This document shows positions 58,806 to 64,000 of a DNA stretch of 64,000 nt, one piece after another (positions within the stretch are counted from its first letter, which is position 1; each line of letters starts with the position of its first letter). The DNA lies in the NCBI RefSeq assembly GCF_052056295.1, contig NZ_CP182493.1:3472001-3536000 (forward strand). Reading direction: 5' to 3'. The position numbers and the translations under genes are program-made. The notes under the pieces were generated by a model, which saw nothing but the letters and a program-made list of their open reading frames with translations, did no database searches and had not been told where the DNA came from. The stretch comes from Catenovulum sp052056295. Its GTDB lineage: Bacteria; Pseudomonadota; Gammaproteobacteria; Enterobacterales; Alteromonadaceae.

Positions 58806-59948
58806 TTACAGCTGTAAAAAATTCTTAATTTCATCCATTTTCGCTTGTGCGTCTTGAAAACCTAATTCAATCAGTTCTTGGCAATACGCTTGTTCAAATA
58901 ATAAGTAACTGATTAAACTCGAATTAATCGCAGTATTATTGTTAATACCTAATATTTTGAGAATGCTCCGAATAGAAAATGGCATGCTGTTGTAATGACG
59001 TGCTGCAATTTCATTAAAGTTTTTCGACGGATTAAGCTGCATGACAGAGATAGGTTTTAACCCACATTTTTTGCGTGATTCAGTGGGAATAAAATGCAGA
59101 GTTTGATTAATTCTTTGCATGCGCTCTATGTCTGATGTGAGAGCTTCAGTAAATATAGTGTCTAGCAGGTGGCCAATAATAGCACCACCAGTTGGCGGCA
59201 TAGCGACTTCGTCTTGGTAACTAAAACGGTTTTTTGGTTGCTCCATACCAATAATAAATATTTTATCTGCACCCAAATGAATTGACGGGCTGAGTGGTGC
59301 AAGTTGGTGAATAGAGCCGTCACCAAAATACTCGCCATGTAGTTCAACCGATGGAAAAACCATAGGAATAGCTGACGAGGCCATTAAGTGCTCTATTTTT
59401 ATTGGGCTATGAATACCACGGCGTTTGGCTCTTATCCAAGGTTCAATATTATCTTTTGATTGAAATAAACACACTGAGTCGCCGCTGTGGTATGACGAAG
59501 CTGTAATGGCCAAAGCTCTTAATTGGTCTCTGTCTATATTGCGTTGAATGCGCTCTAAATCTAATAAACGAGTTAATAAGGCTTGTAACGGCGAATTATC
59601 AAACCAGCTGATGGTTTGTTTCAGTGTGGGGTGTTCATTACGGGATGTTAGGTTCTTGACGACGTTACGGTATAAAGTAGAAAAATTACTGGTATAGACC
59701 ATTTCGGTACGGAAATTTTTCCATACCCACTCAAGTTTTTTCACCCCCAAATGAAAACAAGGAGCGTAACAAGCCAATGCAGTAGCATTTATTGCTCCTG
59801 CGGATGTTCCTGTTATAACTGGGAATGGCGTGCAATGTGTTCTGGGTACTTCACCTGCAATCGCTTTAAGTACACCAACTTGATATGCAGCTCTAGCACC
59901 TCCACCAAGCAACAACAAACTAAAGCGGGATCTATCTGCCATATGCAC
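58806..59948 (-). CDS. Patatin-like phospholipase
   Basis: 380 residues, RssA-like patatin family. Oxyanion loop GGGARAAYQVGVL (about 15-28), nucleophile Ser in GTSAGA (about 48-50), and catalytic Asp in the DGS motif near 210 (usually DGG/A). Hydrolyses acyl esters of phospholipids in its family. It is cytoplasmic or membrane-associated; no signal peptide. Stands alone on the minus strand. Confidence 0.9.
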   Translation of the reverse strand: MHMADRSRFSLLLLGGGARAAYQVGVLKAIAGEVPRTHCTPFPVITGTSAGAINATALACYAPCFHLGVKKLEWVWKNFRTEMVYTSNFSTLYRNVVKNLTSRNEHPTLKQTISWFDNSPLQALLTRLLDLERIQRNIDRDQLRALAITASSYHSGDSVCLFQSKDNIEPWIRAKRRGIHSPIKIEHLMASSAIPMVFPSVELHGEYFGDGSIHQLAPLSPSIHLGADKIFIIGMEQPKNRFSYQDEVAMPPTGGAIIGHLLDTIFTEALTSDIERMQRINQTLHFIPTESRKKCGLKPISVMQLNPSKNFNEIAARHYNSMPFSIRSILKILGINNNTAINSSLISYLLFEQAYCQELIELGFQDAQAKMDEIKNFLQL

Positions 59949-60062
59949 CTGTCATTATTATGTAATAAATATAAGTATATACGCAATTATGTCTGTGGGT
60001 ACAGTCAGGTCAATATGAATTAAAATGTTTTGAAGGGAAGTTTGTTTGAAGGAAGAAACACA

Positions 60063-60087
60063 GGGTATTGTTTTTAAAACAATACCC
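60063..60087 (-). terminator. Terminator after flavodoxin gene
   Basis: GGGTATTGTTTT / AAAACAATACCC, a 12-bp palindrome with a 1-nt centre, between the fldA stop and the patatin start; reads as a terminator on the minus strand. Confidence 0.8.
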
Positions 60088-60103
60088 TAGAGAGTTTTTA
60101 ATT

Positions 60104-60625
60104 TTACAATTCTGACAAATACATTTCGTCTTTAATCTGTTTACACCAAGCTTTAACACGCTCTTCGGTTAATTCAGGTTGACGGTCTTCATCAATACCT
60201 AAACCGATAAAATGGTCGTCGTCTGCTAAGCCTTTTGATGCTTCAAAATCATAACCATCGGTCGACCAGTGACCAACAATAGTTGCGCCTTTACGCTCAA
60301 CTATGTCACGTACCATGCCCATAGCATCAAGGAAGTATTCAGCATAATCTTCTTGGTCGCCACAGCCAAAGATAGCAACTATTTTGTCATTGAAGTCAAT
60401 TTCTTCAAGGTCTGGGAAAAAGTCATCCCAGTCACATTGCGCTTCGCCGTAATACCAAGTTGGAATGCCAAATAATAAGAAATCAAATGCTTCAATTTCT
60501 TCTTTAGTTGATTTAGCGATATCGTGAACCGCTACAATGTCTTTACCCAATTCTTTTTGGATCATTTTGGCAACGGCCTCAGTATTACCTGTGTCACTAC
60601 CAAAAAATAAACCAACAACTGCCAT
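60104..60625 (-). CDS. fldA: Flavodoxin
   Basis: 173 residues, long-chain flavodoxin; FMN electron carrier. FMN-phosphate loop FFGSDTGNTEAVA (8-20), TWYYGE (about 56-61) and GCGDQEDYAEYF (about 91-102) cover the flavin-binding loops. It is the third gene of a ybfF-DUF2788-fldA group, which resembles the E. coli ybfF/ybfE/fldA region. Confidence 0.96.
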   Translation of the reverse strand: MAVVGLFFGSDTGNTEAVAKMIQKELGKDIVAVHDIAKSTKEEIEAFDFLLFGIPTWYYGEAQCDWDDFFPDLEEIDFNDKIVAIFGCGDQEDYAEYFLDAMGMVRDIVERKGATIVGHWSTDGYDFEASKGLADDDHFIGLGIDEDRQPELTEERVKAWCKQIKDEMYLSEL

Positions 60626-60646
60626 GCTAATCTCTCTCTACAAATC

Positions 60647-60841
60647 TTAAAAAAATACTTGTATTAAACCTTTAACCAGAAAACCCGCACATCCTAAAAA
60701 CAGCACCAACCAAACCATAATTTTACCAAACAAAGGTACATCACCGGTTTGTAAAACATCTTTAATTGCGAGCCCAATCAGTAAAAATAGACCTGAAATA
60801 CCTAGGTAAAAACTTAAAGTTTCAAATTGCTCGAATGTCAT
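60647..60841 (-). CDS. DUF2788 small membrane protein
   Basis: 64 residues with two hydrophobic helices (about 11-31 and 41-62) and a short polar loop. Matches the DUF2788 family often found beside flavodoxin genes in marine gammaproteobacteria; function unknown. 21 nt before fldA. Confidence 0.85.
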   Translation of the reverse strand: MTFEQFETLSFYLGISGLFLLIGLAIKDVLQTGDVPLFGKIMVWLVLFLGCAGFLVKGLIQVFF

Positions 60842-60909
60842 AAGATAGGCTGTTTTTAATCGGTTAACTGAGAATCATTTTTAGTGGCCGAACTATACCA
60901 TAAAAATTA

Positions 60910-61683
60910 TTAACACTCTTGTTTTTGCAGAAAATCAGCGACAATTTTATTAAAAATATTCGGCTTTTCTGCGTGGATCCAGTGGCCAGTGCCTTGAATC
61001 ACTTTTACTTGTGCTTTGGGAAAACGCTGCAAAATGTCATTTTGATGCTCAGCGGTAATATAATCTGAATCCATACCTTTAATAAACAAAGTCGCCCCCT
61101 GATAGGCTTGACCAATATTTTGTGGGAAAGCTGCTATATCTGGATAAGCCTTTTGCAGCACAGGCAAGTTCATTTTCCATTGCCAGCTATCGCCATTCCT
61201 TTGCAGATTTTTTGCTAAAAATTGGCTGATTCCCATGCTGTTTATTTTTTGGTTGAGCTGACTTACAGCTTGATTACGGCTTGTTAGTTGGGGCAAATTC
61301 AGCTCAGTCAGTGCATCAAAAACATCTTGATGGCGGTTAGGGTAGGTCACGGGTGAGATATCTTCTACTATTAGACTTGCTACTTTTTTTGGATTCAGTA
61401 GCGCAAATGTCATTGCTGCTTTGCCACCCATTGAATGGCCAAACAAATGACACTTATCAATGTTTAATGCTGCTAGCGTGTCTGTTAGATCCCTAGCCAT
61501 GTCTAAGTAGCTGTGACTAGGGCTATGTGCGGAAGCCCCATGATTAGGTAAATCTATATTGGTAACGAGAAAAAATTCCGATAAGTACTTGGCCAATTGA
61601 GCTAAATTGTCTGAACTACCGAATAATCCGTGTAATAACACTAGGTTATTACCAGCACCTGCTTGGGTATAATTTAATAACAT
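60910..61683 (-). CDS. ybfF: Alpha/beta hydrolase YbfF
   Basis: 257 residues, esterase of the YbfF family. LLHGLFGSSDNLAQLA near 18-33 is the family hallmark; nucleophile Ser is in FGHSMGGKAA (about 87-92) and the C-terminal His in GTGHWIHAEKP. ATG at 61683 is preferred; the frame is open to 61704 with a TTG only. First gene of the fldA group. Confidence 0.92.
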   Translation of the reverse strand: MLLNYTQAGAGNNLVLLHGLFGSSDNLAQLAKYLSEFFLVTNIDLPNHGASAHSPSHSYLDMARDLTDTLAALNIDKCHLFGHSMGGKAAMTFALLNPKKVASLIVEDISPVTYPNRHQDVFDALTELNLPQLTSRNQAVSQLNQKINSMGISQFLAKNLQRNGDSWQWKMNLPVLQKAYPDIAAFPQNIGQAYQGATLFIKGMDSDYITAEHQNDILQRFPKAQVKVIQGTGHWIHAEKPNIFNKIVADFLQKQEC

Positions 61684-61959
61684 AGAGAAAACTAAATAAG
61701 GCAATTTTTGTTATGTTAACATGACAAAGTTGCAATTAGGCTATTTCGACCAATGAGAAAATTTTATAATGGTCATACAAGAATTGGGCTAGATTATTGC
61801 GTATTTTACTGATAAAACTGCTGGCTGAAATGTAACAGGGAAATTCTGTAATTAAATGAGCGAGAGGTTAGACCTGTCGGTTATCTTTGCTACACTTTTT
61901 AAAACAAGCGCGGTTGAACGTTCGACGAAATGCAGCATTAATTCGGTTGGGGAAGACAT

Positions 61960-62682
61960 ATGTACATCAAGGCTCAGAGTCCTGCAGCGTTTGCAGAGGC
62001 GTATTTAGTTGAATCTATTTGGAATGGCAAATACGCACCTGGCACTATTTTGCCAGCAGAGCGTGAATTATCTGAAGAAATTGGCGTAACCCGTACAACT
62101 TTACGTGAAGTTTTACAAAGATTAGCCCGAGATGGCTGGTTAACTATTCAGCATGGTAAATCAACTAAAGTGAATGATGTTTGGTATACCTCAGGACTCA
62201 ATATTCTAGAAACTGTGGTTCGTTTGGATACTCAGAATGCCGACAAACTCGTTGATAATCTGTTATCTGCGCGCACAAATGTTGCAACCATTTATGCTCG
62301 TGCATCAATTAAAAATAATCCTCAGCAAGTATTAGACTTTTTGGCTGATTTGGAGCAAGTTGATGATACAGGTGAGGCGTATTCAGAATACGATTACAAA
62401 TTCCATCACGCGTTAGCAATGGCTTCGAATAATCTTATCTATGTGCTGATTATCAATGGCTTTAAAACACTCTATGATAAATTAGGTGTGTTTTATTTCT
62501 CTCATGCCGAAGCGCGAAGCTTAGCTAAAACTTTTTATCAAGATTTTAAATTACTGGCAGAGCAAGGTGATTTTAACGCGGCTCCTGAGTTAATTCGTCG
62601 TTATGGGGTCAATTCAGGTGAGATTTTTCAACAATACCGAGACAATATGCCAACATTGGCTGAATCTGTCGTGGTTAAATAA
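61960..62682 (+). CDS. fadR: Fatty-acid regulator FadR
   Basis: 240 residues, GntR family. Winged HTH at about 8-72 with LPAERELSEEIGVTRTTLRE; the C-terminal acyl-CoA-binding domain spans about 75-230. In gammaproteobacteria it represses fatty-acid degradation genes and activates fabA/fabB. The neighbouring SpoVR gene matches the fadR-ycgB order of E. coli. Confidence 0.96.
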   Translation: MYIKAQSPAAFAEAYLVESIWNGKYAPGTILPAERELSEEIGVTRTTLREVLQRLARDGWLTIQHGKSTKVNDVWYTSGLNILETVVRLDTQNADKLVDNLLSARTNVATIYARASIKNNPQQVLDFLADLEQVDDTGEAYSEYDYKFHHALAMASNNLIYVLIINGFKTLYDKLGVFYFSHAEARSLAKTFYQDFKLLAEQGDFNAAPELIRRYGVNSGEIFQQYRDNMPTLAESVVVK

Positions 62683-62765
62683 TCCTCAGCATGTTTTTGG
62701 AAACTTGAACTTTGGGTAATCCAAACTTCCCTTATTGATTATTCACAATTCAGCTTAAGTACCAC

Positions 62766-62790
62766 AAACACCAGCGATAAGCTGGTGTTT
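62766..62790. terminator. Bidirectional hairpin fadR / spoVR
   Basis: AAACACCAGC / GCTGGTGTTT, a perfect 10-bp stem with a 5-nt loop, between two convergent genes. Confidence 0.8.
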
Positions 62791-62814
62791 GGGTGCTAGA
62801 TTCACTTGCTGGCT

Positions 62815-64000
62815 TTAATCAATTTCAACTTTTTTACTAACCCCAGGGCAGCGCTCTAAGATCACAACTGAGCCGTCGGCTTTTTCTTCTTCAAGCTTAA
62901 CGTCAAATTGCCATAGCTGATAGAGATGTTTCAATACTTCAGCGCTACTATCAGCTAGTGGTATTCTGTGGTGTGGTTTATATCTTAAGGTTAAAGAGCG
63001 GTCGCCGCTTACATCCACACTATGTACTTGAATATCTGGTTCTAGGTTACTCAAATTATATTGGCGTGATAAAGATTCACGTAAATCTCGATAACCTTGT
63101 TCATTATGAATCGACTCCACATTTATGTAGTTTTGTTGATCGTCATCTTTAATATGAAATAGCTTGAGATCTCGCATGACCTTGGGCGATAAGAACTGCG
63201 AAATAAAACTCTCATCTTTAAAATTTTCCATCGCAAAATGTAAAGTTTCTAACCAATCTGAACCTGCAATATCTGGAAACCAACGTTTATCTTCTTCGGT
63301 TGGCTCTTCGCATATACGGCGAATATCCACCATCATATTAAAACCCAAGGCATACGGGTTTATGCCTGAATAATAATTACTATTGTATGGCGGTTGGTAT
63401 ACTACGTTGGTATGGCTGTGTAAAAACTCCAGCATAAATCTATCAGTGACTAAACCTTCGTCGTACAAGTGATTGAGTATGGTGTAGTGCCAAAACGTTG
63501 CCCAACCTTCGTTCATTACTTGGGTTTGTTTTTGTGGATAAAAATACTGGGATATTTTACGCACAATGCGCACAATTTCACGCTGCCATGGTTCAAGCAT
63601 GGGGGCGTTTTTCTCAATAAAGTACAACAAGTTTTCTTGTGGTTCTTTGGGAAAACGAATTTTCTTTTGTTCTGACTCAACTGATTTTTTTGGAATGGTC
63701 CGCCACAAATCATTCACTTGTGATTGCAAATAAGCTTCTCGCTCTTTTTGTCTTCTTTGTTCTTCGTGAATCGAAATTTTTTGTGGGCGTTTATATCTGT
63801 CTACCCCAAAATTCATGAGTGCGTGGCAAGCATCAACGGTTTTTTCTACCTTATCTATGCCGTACTTTTCTTCACACTCTGAAATATAGTTCTTGGCAAA
63901 TAACAAATAATCAATGATTGAGCTGGCATCCGTCCAAGTGGTAAACAGATAGTTGTTTTTGAAAAAGGAATTATGCCCATAACAAGCATGTGCCATAACC
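62815..64000 (-). CDS. SpoVR family protein (5' part outside window)
   Basis: About 395 residues are present and the frame continues past the right end; SpoVR/YcgB proteins are about 510, so roughly the first 110-120 are missing. The internal MAHACYGHNSFFKNNYLF segment, GWATFWHYTI (about 166-176 in the visible part), and YNSNYYSGINPYALGF confirm the family. It is linked to stationary-phase and spore-cortex or biofilm functions, often with a PrkA kinase operon. The methionine near 63996 is internal, not the start. Confidence 0.93.
   Translation of the reverse strand, partial: VMAHACYGHNSFFKNNYLFTTWTDASSIIDYLLFAKNYISECEEKYGIDKVEKTVDACHALMNFGVDRYKRPQKISIHEEQRRQKEREAYLQSQVNDLWRTIPKKSVESEQKKIRFPKEPQENLLYFIEKNAPMLEPWQREIVRIVRKISQYFYPQKQTQVMNEGWATFWHYTILNHLYDEGLVTDRFMLEFLHSHTNVVYQPPYNSNYYSGINPYALGFNMMVDIRRICEEPTEEDKRWFPDIAGSDWLETLHFAMENFKDESFISQFLSPKVMRDLKLFHIKDDDQQNYINVESIHNEQGYRDLRESLSRQYNLSNLEPDIQVHSVDVSGDRSLTLRYKPHHRIPLADSSAEVLKHLYQLWQFDVKLEEEKADGSVVILERCPGVSKKVEID

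Overview
The window looks like chromosomal DNA from a marine, motile, polarly flagellated gammaproteobacterium of the Alteromonadales type (Catenovulum/Alteromonas/Pseudoalteromonas-like). This rests on the 16S sequence style, the low GC content, the gene order flgT / flgO-flgP / flgN-flgM-flgA / cheV-cheR / flgB to flgL / tandem flagellins, and Vibrio-type H-ring genes. The genus call is an inference from recall; no search was run. No prophage, transposase, CRISPR array or tRNA gene was found. Nearly all of the window is core genome.

Layout. 0.1-3.8 kb: tmcA, a Spo0M-like arrestin-fold gene and a CheX-like DUF3334 gene. 3.9-8.7 kb: a four-gene minus-strand operon that appears to make and recycle the compatible solute glucosylglycerate (glycerate kinase, GPG phosphatase, GPG synthase, GH13 phosphorylase). 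8.9-12.2 kb: a dienelactone-hydrolase-like gene, an MTHFR-like gene and an orphan sensor kinase. 12.4-17.9 kb: a complete rRNA operon with two strong promoters, boxA sites, a spacer without tRNA, and a terminator whose 3' part is repeated in tandem. 18.0-27.7 kb: radD, valS-holC-pepA and divergent lptF-lptG, then ybaN. 27.7-51.6 kb: a large flagellar region. 51.7-58.7 kb: lysine-riboswitch-controlled lysC, rlmJ, a LysR-azoR-pirin cluster and asd. 58.8-64 kb: a patatin-like lipase, the fldA/DUF2788/ybfF group, fadR and a SpoVR gene cut by the window end.

The flagellar region carries a readable promoter hierarchy. Sigma-54 sites (GG-N10-GC) precede flgB, flgF, flgO and flgT, with a quasi-palindromic one between flgA and cheV. 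Sigma-28 sites (TAAAG...N11...CCGATA) precede flgM, flgK, all three flagellins and, unexpectedly, an acidic Sel1-repeat protein. Early genes build the hook-basal body, P and L rings and the H-ring/FlgO/FlgP outer-membrane parts. Export of FlgM would then free sigma-28 for the hook-junction proteins and flagellins.

The points most worth a second look are the self-contained glucosylglycerate cycle, the DUF3334 protein with a CheC/CheX-type E-x-x-N motif, the sigma-28-controlled Sel1 protein, two perfectly complementary 14-nt loops in the 3' regions of flagellins 2 and 3, the 37-bp terminator repeats behind the 5S gene, and a 0.7-kb gene-free stretch that looks like a dispersed repeat.
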